Assembly (NCBI GenBank): GCA_030425825.1
Contig: JAUHZY010000001.1
Location: forward strand, 1,460,834 to 1,524,833
DNA: 64,000 bases
Source of the DNA: Alphaproteobacteria bacterium
GTDB lineage: Bacteria > Pseudomonadota > Alphaproteobacteria > JAUHZY01
Reading direction: 5' to 3'
Part shown: positions 55,799-64,000 of the stretch, piece by piece
Position numbering within the stretch: the stretch's first letter is position 1
Layout: every line of letters begins with the position of its first letter
The notes under the pieces: model-generated
The model's input: the letters and a program-made list of their open reading frames with translations, nothing else
What the model was told of the DNA's origin: nothing
The model's database searches: none
Program-made: the position numbers and the translations under genes

Positions 55799-57107
55799 TT
55801 TTTTTCACCTTTGGTTTGAAGTCTAGGTTGGCCAGCCCAGTCATATGGGATGTGTCATTTGGAAGAACTTTAAACATATAACCATCGACAATACGATGTA
55901 AAAAGAACTGCTCTTGATCATTTATAGATGAAACACCTGCATTGATAAAAAACGCACCAGGCAATAAATTGCATGTGAAGTTATGAGAAATTTTGACTTT
56001 CTGTCCTTTTTTGACCTCTTCAATGATTTCAGGTGTTCCGCGTGTTGTTGAAGAACAAACGGCAATACCATCTGTTGTTTTAATTAAAGTTCCACAGGCA
56101 ATATGCAGCGCATTTTTATCAAATGTGACATGGTACTCAACAGTATATTTCTTTCCTTGGTTAAGCAGATTTACAGGCTTTCCTTTAGGAGTCATAATTT
56201 TTAAGTCATGAATTTTGGCGCCTCGTGACTGGTATTCAATGATACTCTCTGGCACAAGAGAAGGGTCAAAAAGATCTGTTTTTTTGTAATTACTTTTTGT
56301 GGTGCTTTCTGAAAACTCACCTGACATGATTTGTTTGCGTACTTTTTCCCTGTTCTCTGGCAGCGCAAATAAAAGTTTGTGGTAAGCATTCATAATTTGC
56401 TTGGGGTCTGAAAAAATAAGTGGGTCACCTTTATCTAAAAGAAGCGCTTTGTCGCAAAGTCTGACCACTTGTTCAGCAGAGTGTGAAACAAAAAGGATGG
56501 TGCCTCCTTTTTTCTTAAATGTTTCTAGATATGCAAAACATTTTCTTTGGAAGCCTTCATCACCAACGGCCAGTGCTTCATCGATGACCAGAATCTCAGG
56601 GTCAACATGTATGGCAATTGCGAAAGCAAGGCGTACGACCATGCCACTGGAATAGGTACGAATAGGTTGCTCAAGATAGGCGCCAATATCTGCAAATTTA
56701 ACAATTTTGTCAAAAGACTGTTCTATTTCATTTTTTTTCAGCCCCAAAATGGCGCCGTTCAGATAGATGTTCTCTCGCCCTGTGAATTCAGGGTTGAATC
56801 CTGCCCCTAGCTCTAAAAGTGCAGAAATGCGGCCTTTGATTTGGATGTTGCCTATTGTTGGTTTCAGCGTGCCGCAAATTAACTGTAGCAATGTTGACTT
56901 ACCAGAGCCATTTTGCCCTACAATGCCAATGGTTTGGCCTTTTTCGACCTTGAGTGAGACTTTTTTTAAGGCATGATGTGCCTTGGAAAGTTGAGGGTCT
57001 TTCTTCAAGAATCGGATGGCAATAAACTGCTTCAATCGCTCCAAGGGGTTGGAGAAAAGAAAATAAGTCTTTGAAACGTTCTGGACTTTAATTGATGTTG
57101 TCATCAT
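55788..57107 (-). CDS. Wzt-type polysaccharide ABC exporter ATPase with C-terminal carbohydrate-binding-like domain
   Basis: The first 245 residues form an ABC ATPase of the polysaccharide/teichoic acid exporter group: Walker A GIVGQNGSGKSTLLQ (about 62), GRISALLELGAGFNPEFTGREN (given in part: LELGAGFNPEFTG), the signature TYSSGMVVRLAFA (about 151) and Walker B EILVIDEALAVGD (about 170). Residues from about 260 to 439 form a beta-rich extension like the Wzt C-terminal domain that binds the polymer's modified end. The partner permease (Wzm) is not adjacent. It is divergent from the large glycosyltransferase gene, 76 bases apart. Confidence 0.88.
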   Translation of the reverse strand: MMTTSIKVQNVSKTYFLFSNPLERLKQFIAIRFLKKDPQLSKAHHALKKVSLKVEKGQTIGIVGQNGSGKSTLLQLICGTLKPTIGNIQIKGRISALLELGAGFNPEFTGRENIYLNGAILGLKKNEIEQSFDKIVKFADIGAYLEQPIRTYSSGMVVRLAFAIAIHVDPEILVIDEALAVGDEGFQRKCFAYLETFKKKGGTILFVSHSAEQVVRLCDKALLLDKGDPLIFSDPKQIMNAYHKLLFALPENREKVRKQIMSGEFSESTTKSNYKKTDLFDPSLVPESIIEYQSRGAKIHDLKIMTPKGKPVNLLNQGKKYTVEYHVTFDKNALHIACGTLIKTTDGIAVCSSTTRGTPEIIEEVKKGQKVKISHNFTCNLLPGAFFINAGVSSINDQEQFFLHRIVDGYMFKVLPNDTSHMTGLANLDFKPKVKKNVK

Positions 57108-57183
57108 TCATCCCTTTTGACCCTTGCATAAATAACCAATTTCTAGTTATATCGCAGGGTTTAATAAATAAAAACCTTTTAAG

Positions 57184-60100
57184 ATGAATATGACAACAAA
57201 ATCAAATCCTATCCAGTCTAAAGCAATCCTTGTTCTTGGCATGCATCGCAGCGGCACATCTGCGTTAACGCGTGTTTTGAACCTATGTGGTGTTGATTTA
57301 AGTGATAACTTATTACCGCCCAGCACAGATAATAAAAAAGGCTTCTGGGAGCACCAAGAGATTGTTGAGATACAAGAAAACCTTTTATTGAGCATGGACT
57401 CAAGATGGGACGATGTTCGCCCGCTGCCAAAAGGCTGGCTCAACTTTAAGGAATCGCAACAGGCAATTGCAGAAATTAAAATAATTCTGGAAAGAGATTT
57501 CTCAGATTCTCAAATATGGGCCATTAAAGACCCTAGGCTTTGTCGCTTACTGCCAATGTGGGAGAAAATCTTTAAACAGCTTAAAATTACGCCTCATTAT
57601 GTTTTTGCATATCGTTCACCAGAAGAGGTCGCAAAATCTCTTGAAAAGCGTGATAAGTTCTCATCAGGCAGGTCTTTTCTGTTATGGCTGGTTTATAATC
57701 TTGAGGCTGTTTTGTCTGTTAATGATCTTCCTTGCTCGGTTATTAGCTATGATTCTTTTTTAAAAGAACCGTTAAAAGCGACGCAGAAAATATCAAAAGA
57801 CTTAAGTCTAAAATGGCCAGTAAAAAAAGAAAAATTTGCAAAAGAAATCGAAAACTTTATAGACCCTTCCGACAGGCATCATAAAATTGGTAAGCCAGGA
57901 AAAGACGTTCAAAAATTGGTCAACACATTCTGGAAGCTTCTTGAGAAAGCTGAAACGAAAGGCCTGTCTTCAATTACCAAAGAGTGTGAGAAAATATACC
58001 AAGACGTTTGTGATATTGTTTCGCTGTATGTAGATGTTGAAGCTGAGCATTTGGTACATCAACAAAACATTATTCACCGCGATATGTACGATCATATCAA
58101 AAAAGGTGAAGAAGCAGATGTTTTAAAATCAGAAAACAAGAGATTACAAAAAGAACTTCAAACAAAAGATAAGGTTATTTCCCTTTTTGAAAGTTCAATT
58201 TCTTTTCGTATTACCAAGCCGTTGCGTAAAGTCGCGCAGATTGTTCGGAACTTATCACTTTATCTACCTCGCAAAGAACATCATATGACATTGATGCCGA
58301 ATGATCAGATTGAGGTGCAAGATCAGAGCTATAAATCAATCAGCTCGGATCCTTTCTTCCACTTGCAAAGCGATCAGGGGAAAGCGCCACGAGGCTGGAC
58401 AAAAATCACATTCGATCTTGAAACAAATCTAGATTATAATGCTGTTGAGCTGCTTGTTGACCAGGGTGCAGGGTATTCAGCGGCTCTGATGGTCAAGCTG
58501 CCACCACGACAAGATGGTCCACAAAAACACCTTGTTAGATTGCCAGAGCGTGTTGCCGCTTTGCGATTTGATCCGATGAATTGTGCTGGTGAGTTCACAC
58601 TTAAAGATGTCGTTTTCAAAGAGCATTCAACGCTGTCTGTTTTTTGTTTCTTTGTATGGAATCGTCTAAAACCTTTAATCAAGCACCCGAGCCTCGTCTT
58701 AGAGGCCATGCCAAGATTGTGGGCCGTATATCGTCAATATGGGTTGCGTGGTATTCGTAATCGCCTTGCAGAAGGAGAATTGCGTGTCGGCGGGGGCACA
58801 ACTTATGCTCATTGGGTTAAGCTTTTTGATACGCTTTCGGATCGTGATCGCAATGATATTAAAGCACATATTGAGACATTTAATTACAAGCCGCTTATTT
58901 CCGTTGTGATGCCGACGTATAACCCGCCAATAAAATTTTTAGAAATGGCGATTGAATCAGTCCAAAAACAACTTTACGAGAATTGGGAGTTTTGTATCGC
59001 AGATGATGCGTCAACAGATCCAAAAGTAAAAGAGTGCTTGGAGAAATATGCTGCAAAAGATGATCGTATTAAAATTGTTATTCGAGAAGAAAACGGACAT
59101 ATATCAGCTTCGTCAAATTCCGCTTTAGAGCTTGCAACGGGTGAATTCGTAGCCTTGCTTGATCATGATGATGAGTTCACAGAGCATGCTTTATACATGG
59201 TTGTAGAAGCCCTGAATGAGAATAAAGAGTTGGATATTATCTTTAGTGATGAAGATAAAATGAATGAACAAGGAACGCGTCATGGCCCACATTTAAAGCC
59301 TGGCTGGAACCGCGCCTTATTTTATTGTCAGAATTATGTTAGTCATTTAGGTGTTTACAGAACATCAGTTTTGAAAGAGATAGGTGGTTTTAGGAAAGGG
59401 TATGAAGGCAGCCAGGATTATGACCTTGCGCTGCGTGCGCTTGAGAAAACAACAGATGCTAGAATTAAACATATTCCGCATATTCTTTATCATTGGCGTG
59501 CGATTTCTGGATCGACAGCTTTGTGCATAGATGAAAAGTCTTATGCCGTTGAGGCAGGTCGTAAGGCTTTAAAAAGTCATCTAGACCGTATTGGTATTAA
59601 GGCTGAGATTGTCCCATCAGAAATTTCAATGCATCATCGTGCTGTTTATGAACTACCTGAAGATTTACCGCTTATCAGTGTGATCATCCCCACACGCGAT
59701 CAGGTTGAAACGTTAAAAACATGTGTTAATGGTCTTTTGCATGGCACAGACTATGTAAATCTTGAGGTGATTATTATGGATAACGGCTCTCAAGAAGATG
59801 AGACGTTGGCCTATTTTAAAGAGTTGAAGAAGGATAAAAGGTTTCAGGTGATTCATCACGACAAGCCGTTCAATTACTCTGAGCTGAATAATATTGGTGC
59901 AAAGCATGCAAAAGGCGACTACTTTTTGTTGCTCAACAATGATGTCGAGCCTTTGAATCGCGACTGGCTGATCGAAATGCTGCGTCAAATGGTTTTTGAA
60001 GATGTTGGTATTGTTGGTGCAAAGCTTTATTATCCAAATAAGACGTTGCAACATGCAGGGGTTGTTTTAAGCACGGTTGGTATCGCAGATCATTTGTTTA

Positions 60101-60525
60101 GATTTCTGACGCCGGATGATTATGGGTATTTTGCCCGTAGTAAAATGAGTCAAGAGTTTGTCGCTGTCACAGCCGCTTGTATGCTGGTCAAAAGAAAGGT
60201 ATTTGAAGAGTTGGAAGGGCTTGATGATCAAAACCTTGCCGTTGCTTTCAATGATGTGGATTTTTGTTTGCGTGCACATGAAAAAGGGTATCGGATTGTC
60301 TATACACCTTTTGCCACGTTAACCCATTATGAGTCGTTGTCGCGTGGTGCAGAAGAGGGCTTTGACAAGGTGAAACGTTTTAAAGGCGAGACACATTATG
60401 TTTGGACAAAATGGAAGCCACTAATTGAATCTGACCCGTACTTAAATCCTAATTTTATTTTAGAAAGCCATAATTACTCTTTGGCTTTTCCACCAAGACA
60501 TAAAAAACCATGGAGAAAGCAATGA
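57184..60525 (+). CDS. Multidomain sulfotransferase-like/double GT2 glycosyltransferase
   Basis: The 1113-residue protein has four parts. Residues about 12-255 are sulfotransferase-like: LVLGMHRSGTSALTRVLN and IWAIKDPRLCRLLP. Residues about 290-350 are a charged, probably coiled-coil linker ending with SFRITKPLRK. Residues about 388-485 are a beta-rich module of unknown type. Two GT2 domains follow: the first at about 571-790 (ISVVMPTYNPP, LLDHDDEF near 658, SDEDK, GSQDYDLALR) and the second at about 828-1080 (ISVIIPTRDQVETL, NNDVEP near 917, NDVDFCLRAHEKG). It probably builds and may sulfate a surface polysaccharide. No good ribosome binding site is seen; ATG 57190 is an alternative start. 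Confidence 0.85.
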   Translation: MNMTTKSNPIQSKAILVLGMHRSGTSALTRVLNLCGVDLSDNLLPPSTDNKKGFWEHQEIVEIQENLLLSMDSRWDDVRPLPKGWLNFKESQQAIAEIKIILERDFSDSQIWAIKDPRLCRLLPMWEKIFKQLKITPHYVFAYRSPEEVAKSLEKRDKFSSGRSFLLWLVYNLEAVLSVNDLPCSVISYDSFLKEPLKATQKISKDLSLKWPVKKEKFAKEIENFIDPSDRHHKIGKPGKDVQKLVNTFWKLLEKAETKGLSSITKECEKIYQDVCDIVSLYVDVEAEHLVHQQNIIHRDMYDHIKKGEEADVLKSENKRLQKELQTKDKVISLFESSISFRITKPLRKVAQIVRNLSLYLPRKEHHMTLMPNDQIEVQDQSYKSISSDPFFHLQSDQGKAPRGWTKITFDLETNLDYNAVELLVDQGAGYSAALMVKLPPRQDGPQKHLVRLPERVAALRFDPMNCAGEFTLKDVVFKEHSTLSVFCFFVWNRLKPLIKHPSLVLEAMPRLWAVYRQYGLRGIRNRLAEGELRVGGGTTYAHWVKLFDTLSDRDRNDIKAHIETFNYKPLISVVMPTYNPPIKFLEMAIESVQKQLYENWEFCIADDASTDPKVKECLEKYAAKDDRIKIVIREENGHISASSNSALELATGEFVALLDHDDEFTEHALYMVVEALNENKELDIIFSDEDKMNEQGTRHGPHLKPGWNRALFYCQNYVSHLGVYRTSVLKEIGGFRKGYEGSQDYDLALRALEKTTDARIKHIPHILYHWRAISGSTALCIDEKSYAVEAGRKALKSHLDRIGIKAEIVPSEISMHHRAVYELPEDLPLISVIIPTRDQVETLKTCVNGLLHGTDYVNLEVIIMDNGSQEDETLAYFKELKKDKRFQVIHHDKPFNYSELNNIGAKHAKGDYFLLLNNDVEPLNRDWLIEMLRQMVFEDVGIVGAKLYYPNKTLQHAGVVLSTVGIADHLFRFLTPDDYGYFARSKMSQEFVAVTAACMLVKRKVFEELEGLDDQNLAVAFNDVDFCLRAHEKGYRIVYTPFATLTHYESLSRGAEEGFDKVKRFKGETHYVWTKWKPLIESDPYLNPNFILESHNYSLAFPPRHKKPWRKQ

Positions 60526-61097
60526 TTTGGACCATCCCAAATATGATGACATTTTTACGTATGGCCCTGATCCCTGTTATGGTCTGGATGCTATTTGTTG
60601 GTGAGGGTGTGGTTGCAACATGGGGTGTTTTTGGTGTTTACGTGATTGCCGCTGTCACAGATTTTTTTGACGGCTATATTGCACGAAAATGGGATCAATC
60701 ATCTGATTTGGGCCGTTGTTTAGATCCTATTTCTGACAAGCTTTTAATCCTTCTTTTATTTGTGACATTGGTTGCGGTTGACCGCATTCATACGCCAGCA
60801 CAGGTTACTTGCGTTTTAATCATTTTATTTCGTGAAATTCTTATGTCTGGGTTGCGTGAGTTTCTTTCTTCTAAGGGTTTTACAATTCATGTCACAGGTC
60901 TTGCAAAATGGAAAACCACAGTGCAAATGGTTGCCCTGGGAGGGCTTTTATTGGTGCACCCTTTAAATGATTCACTGGGGCGTTACACTTTGGATGCTTA
61001 CGACTTTTTTACATATATGCTTTATGGCGCAGCAGCGTTGACGGCGATCACAGGGTATCAATATCTTGTGGGCAGCTTAAAGTTTTTTAAATCTTAA
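60522..61097 (+). CDS. pgsA: CDP-diacylglycerol-glycerol-3-phosphate 3-phosphatidyltransferase
   Basis: PgsA makes phosphatidylglycerol phosphate. The 191-residue membrane protein begins [14 protein letters not shown] and has the CDP-alcohol phosphotransferase signature spread over [13 protein letters not shown] and [13 protein letters not shown] (about residues 50-77). ATG 60522 was chosen because GGAG lies six bases upstream and it overlaps the preceding stop as ATGA; a start at 60510 would add four residues. Its TAA shares TTAA at 61094-61097 with the chemoreceptor gene. Confidence 0.94.
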   Translation: MIWTIPNMMTFLRMALIPVMVWMLFVGEGVVATWGVFGVYVIAAVTDFFDGYIARKWDQSSDLGRCLDPISDKLLILLLFVTLVAVDRIHTPAQVTCVLIILFREILMSGLREFLSSKGFTIHVTGLAKWKTTVQMVALGGLLLVHPLNDSLGRYTLDAYDFFTYMLYGAAALTAITGYQYLVGSLKFFKS

Positions 61098-62401
61098 CTT
61101 CTTGTGAGTTCTTTTAGCTCATTAATTTCGGCGGTCACTTCATGAATGATGTCTTGTATTTGTCCGCTGACAGATCCGGATGAAGACGAAGAGTCCACAA
61201 CAGTTTTAATTTTCGTTGCAACATCTCTTGTGCCACTTGCTGCTTTTGTTACGTTTTTCGCTATTTCTTGTGTTGCAGAATCTTGCTCTTCAACGGCACT
61301 TGCGATTGCAGAAGATGTTTCACTGACTGACGTGATGGCATCTCGGATCGCTCGAATGGCTTCAACCGCGCCATTTGTAATGGATTGAATGTCACCAACT
61401 TGCGATGTGATGTCTTCAGTTGCTTTTGATGTTTGGCTGGCAAGATTTTTTACCTCACTTGCAACAACAGCGAAGCCTTTTCCTGCTTCTTGCGCACGCG
61501 CAGCTTCAATTGTTGCATTCAAGGCGAGCAGGTTTGTTTGTCCTGCAATATCGTTAATGAGTTTGACAATCTCACCAATTTTCTCACTGGCTTCAACAAG
61601 GCGGCTCACTGTTTCAGAGGCAAGCTCTGATTTCGACACAGCTTCTTCTGAAAGTGAAGAAGATTGTGAAACCTGCCTAGCTATTTCAGAGATAGAGGCA
61701 GATAATTCTTCTGCTGCTGTTGCGACAGTTTCAACATTTGAAGACGCTTCTTGTGATGTTTCGAAAACCCCTTTAGTTGTTTGCTCAACCTGTTCGTTTT
61801 CAGAAGACATTTGATTACACATATCAATAATTCTTGCGAGTTTCATGGAAAGAGAATTAACTTTCTCTTCTATGCCTTGAGGTGTCGTCGTTTGTGGTGT
61901 GGCAGTGTCAGGTGTTTCATCAAATAAGTCCTCATCTTTGGGAGGTTGTACGTCAGGAGCAGGCGCACCAGGTAAAACGAGCGACAAATCAAAGAAAGCA
62001 GCCTTAACAGCGCTTGAGAGCACTTCCGACAATCTCTTTTTGTTCCAGCGATTCTTTGCAACAGCCTCAACAACAAGGTTTTCAAGAAGAAAAGAGTAAG
62101 AGGCAACAATAAAATGCGTAGGCATTGGTGAAATGTTTTGAGAGAGGGTTTGGGCACTCACAAAAAAGTTATCGTTAAATAAACCATGACCAAGATCAAG
62201 AATATGCGCCTTATGTCGTTCTTTCAGAAGGTTTAGTTTTTCTGTATCTTTAAAAATATCTAAGTCTTCACCAATGAAAGAAAGGCGACTATAAATCTCG
62301 TCAATAATAGGGTCTAAACTCTCTTCAAGCGTTGAGAATAGTTGGTTGATATTTTGAGAGGTATTCTCATTTATACCCATTAACGTTAGATTTTCTTGCA
62401 T
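61094..62401 (-). CDS. Soluble methyl-accepting chemotaxis protein with degenerate protoglobin-like sensor
   Basis: The 435-residue protein has no membrane segment and no HAMP domain. The N-terminal about 145 residues are helical and resemble a protoglobin sensor ([33 protein letters not shown]), but where the haem-ligating His of H.RIGL is expected I read Ser (SQNISPMP). A Pro-rich linker (about 148-175) leads to a complete MCP signalling domain with the hairpin tip [21 protein letters not shown] and [13 protein letters not shown] (quoted partly). No CheR/CheB-binding pentapeptide is at the C-terminus. It presumably senses an internal signal and, with motAB, supports taxis. hldE begins the same strand upstream. 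Confidence 0.85.
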   Translation of the reverse strand: MQENLTLMGINENTSQNINQLFSTLEESLDPIIDEIYSRLSFIGEDLDIFKDTEKLNLLKERHKAHILDLGHGLFNDNFFVSAQTLSQNISPMPTHFIVASYSFLLENLVVEAVAKNRWNKKRLSEVLSSAVKAAFFDLSLVLPGAPAPDVQPPKDEDLFDETPDTATPQTTTPQGIEEKVNSLSMKLARIIDMCNQMSSENEQVEQTTKGVFETSQEASSNVETVATAAEELSASISEIARQVSQSSSLSEEAVSKSELASETVSRLVEASEKIGEIVKLINDIAGQTNLLALNATIEAARAQEAGKGFAVVASEVKNLASQTSKATEDITSQVGDIQSITNGAVEAIRAIRDAITSVSETSSAIASAVEEQDSATQEIAKNVTKAASGTRDVATKIKTVVDSSSSSGSVSGQIQDIIHEVTAEINELKELTRS

Positions 62402-62426
62402 GCTGTCTCCCCCTTAAGATAGTAAA

Positions 62427-63887
62427 TTAACTCTCGATTCTCTCAATCATTGAACTTGTACTATGCCCGTCAACGAATTCTGCTAAAACAACCTCACCTC
62501 CATAAGATTGTACAAAATCAGCGCCAACAACATCTTCAACTTTATAGTCTGCGCCCTTCACCAGAATGTCTGGCTTTATAAACTCAATAAGCTTTTGTGG
62601 CGTGTCTTCTGTAAAGACTACGACAGCGTCAACATAAGATAAAGATGAAAGCACATCGCCGCGAGATATTTCAGATTGAACTGGCCTTGTTTCTCCTTTG
62701 AGGCGCTTGACAGAAGCGTCACTGTTCAAGCCGATAACAAGTTTGTCGCAATGTGATTTTGCCTGTTTTAGAAGTGAAATATGGCCTGGGTGTAGAAGGT
62801 CGAAACATCCATTTGTGAACCCAATTTTTTGATCTTTTTGTCTCCATTTGTCGAGGGATTCCTCAAGACGTCGAAGTGTTAGAGCTTTCTCAGATCCTTC
62901 ACCACGGCTTCTGTTTTTGATAACATCGCGAATTTCACTTCTCTCGACAGTTGCTGTTCCAACTTTTCCAACAACAATACCTGCTGAGATATTTGCTAGC
63001 TCGACAGACTCTTTCATGCTGGCACCAGCAGCCAAAGCCGTTGCAAGCGTTGCCACAACAGTGTCACCTGCGCCGGAAACGTCAAAGACCTCTTTTGCTT
63101 CTGCTGGGAAATGTTGATAATCATCAGCTGTGACGAGAGACATGCCGTATTGCGAGCGGGTTACAAGAATCGAATCCACTTGATTTTCTGAGATAATTTC
63201 TCGTGCAGCAGCAATCATCTCTTCTTCATTTTTCAGGTTGTGCCCCACAGCCTGAGAAAGTTCTTGCCAGTTAGGCGTTAAAACGCTGGCACCTTTATAA
63301 AGGTCGTAGTTTGGTCTTTTGGGGTCAATAATGACCAGTTTATTCTTTTTGCGTGCAAGTGAAATCATGTCTCGTAAAAGATTGTCCGAGAAAATACCTT
63401 TTTGATAGTCTGACAAGATAATGACGTTGACATCATCAATGCCGCGATCAAAACGCTTTATTAATTCTTTTGATGTTTTATCAGAGAAAGAGTGTGCCTC
63501 TTCATGGTCAACGCGCAAAAGCTGCTGCCCACCCGCGACAAAGCGTCTTTTAATGGTGGTTGGTCTTTTTTTCTCAATTAAGATGTTTGGCTCTACCTCA
63601 TGAATATCTGCGATAAGCTGTAGAACTTCTCGGCCTGCACGATCATCGCCAACGGCAGAAATAAAGCAACCTTCTGCGCCAAGCTCAACAAAGTTACGGA
63701 GAACATTCCCTGCGCCGCCCAGCATTGTGATTTCATTTTTAACGCGTAAAACAGGGACGGGTGCTTCTGGTGAAATGCGTTTGACTGAACCGTAAAGAAA
63801 ACGGTCTAACATAATATCACCAATACAAAGAATTCTACTTGTTGGGAACCGGTCTATAAGGTGGATAAGGTCAACAGCACCGCTCAT
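62427..63887 (-). CDS. hldE: Bifunctional heptose-7-phosphate kinase/heptose-1-phosphate adenylyltransferase
   Basis: HldE performs two steps of ADP-heptose synthesis for the LPS inner core. The 486-residue protein has an N-terminal ribokinase-type domain (about 1-320) with GDIMLDRFLYGSVKRISPEAPVPV (in part, GDIMLDRFLYG), GGAGNVLRN and the anion-hole motif DVSGAGDTVVA (about 267), and a C-terminal nucleotidyltransferase domain (about 350-486) with FTNGCFDLLHPGHISLL. It overlaps gmhA by four bases (ATGA), so the two heptose genes are coupled. Confidence 0.96.
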   Translation of the reverse strand: MSGAVDLIHLIDRFPTSRILCIGDIMLDRFLYGSVKRISPEAPVPVLRVKNEITMLGGAGNVLRNFVELGAEGCFISAVGDDRAGREVLQLIADIHEVEPNILIEKKRPTTIKRRFVAGGQQLLRVDHEEAHSFSDKTSKELIKRFDRGIDDVNVIILSDYQKGIFSDNLLRDMISLARKKNKLVIIDPKRPNYDLYKGASVLTPNWQELSQAVGHNLKNEEEMIAAAREIISENQVDSILVTRSQYGMSLVTADDYQHFPAEAKEVFDVSGAGDTVVATLATALAAGASMKESVELANISAGIVVGKVGTATVERSEIRDVIKNRSRGEGSEKALTLRRLEESLDKWRQKDQKIGFTNGCFDLLHPGHISLLKQAKSHCDKLVIGLNSDASVKRLKGETRPVQSEISRGDVLSSLSYVDAVVVFTEDTPQKLIEFIKPDILVKGADYKVEDVVGADFVQSYGGEVVLAEFVDGHSTSSMIERIES

Positions 63888-64000
63888 GAAACAAGCCCCA
63901 GCTTTAATTCAAGCGCGCCACAAAGCATTTGCCCTAGTGTAATATGCATTTCTTGAATGCGCGCTGTTGTGTTGGAGGGAACAATCAAAAGAGGGTCTGC
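63884..64000 (-). CDS. gmhA: Sedoheptulose-7-phosphate isomerase, C-terminal end
   Basis: Only the last 38 residues lie in the window; the gene continues past the right edge. They read LLIVPSNTTARIQEMHITL and GQMLCGALE, the end of a SIS-domain phosphosugar isomerase of the GmhA/DiaA type. The overlap with hldE makes GmhA, the first enzyme of heptose synthesis, the likely identity. Confidence 0.8.
   Translation of the reverse strand, partial: ADPLLIVPSNTTARIQEMHITLGQMLCGALELKLGLVS

Noticed and set aside
55073-60525. Surface-polysaccharide genes as a recent horizontally acquired island
   Set aside because: Base composition and codon style look like the neighbours by eye, genes overlap tightly with engB and pgsA, and no mobile-element remnants are visible; transfer remains possible but unsupported.

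Overview
The window reads as chromosomal DNA of an AT-rich, Gram-negative alphaproteobacterium. Evidence for the class is the runs DUF3576-leuS-lptE-holA next to parB-parA, rpoZ-spoT, and secB/Tim44-like/mltA, plus a short alphaproteobacterial-type HolC and a DUF2066-AI-2E pair beside purMN. I cannot assign an order from sequence alone. Motor genes (motA, motB), a soluble chemoreceptor, an outer-membrane porin, the LPS transport proteins LptE and LptF, heptose synthesis genes and a complete 2-oxoglutarate dehydrogenase set point to a motile, respiring, probably free-living heterotroph. I saw no insertion sequence, prophage, integrase or CRISPR array. The coding density is very high, with many 4-bp overlaps.

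Layout. 1-8.7 kb: AI-2E-type permease fragment, DUF2066, purM-purN, then sucA-sucB-lpd. 8.7-21.5 kb: asparaginase-like protein, EamA permease, folP, ald, folD, YggT, a Cys-rich protein, ahcY, two amino-acid/auxin-type carriers, tRNA-Phe, a pair of paralogous VirB2/TrbC-like small membrane proteins, aroC and fabI. 21.6-36.6 kb: SH3 protein, rpmH-rnpA-yidD-yidC, hemB, motAB, rpoZ-spoT, a thioredoxin-like ferredoxin, mnmE-mnmG-rsmG-parA-parB with two perfect parS sites. 36.6-41.7 kb (minus strand): DUF3576-leuS-GNAT-lptE-holA. 41.9-52.5 kb: porin, yggS, a receiver-less winged-helix protein, an MBL-fold hydrolase, xseB-ispA-dxs, holC and pepA (minus), lptF, dnaQ, secB (minus). 52.6-64 kb: Tim44-like, mltA, engB, then a cell-surface section: sulfotransferase, Wzt-type ATPase, a 1113-residue sulfotransferase/double glycosyltransferase protein, pgsA, chemoreceptor, hldE and the end of gmhA.

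How the genes fit together. The part from rpmH to parB looks like the ancestral origin-proximal block (rpmH-rnpA-yidD-yidC-mnmE-mnmG-rsmG-parA-parB) opened by an insertion of hemB-motAB-rpoZ-spoT-ferredoxin. The two parS sites support the idea that this is the ParB-loaded, origin-near part of the chromosome. The 55-64 kb section supplies parts of an envelope polysaccharide pathway: heptose precursor synthesis, glycosyl and sulfuryl transfer, and an export ATPase.

Most notable points: four of eight convergent gene junctions share a palindromic TTAA in which both genes stop; the paralogous pilin-like pair has no secretion genes around it; the sulfotransferase-GT2-GT2 fusion sits beside a Wzt ATPase without its permease; two genes (purM, holC) appear to use ATT and CTG as start codons; and the asparaginase-like protein has Asn where the family has a nearly invariant active-site Asp.
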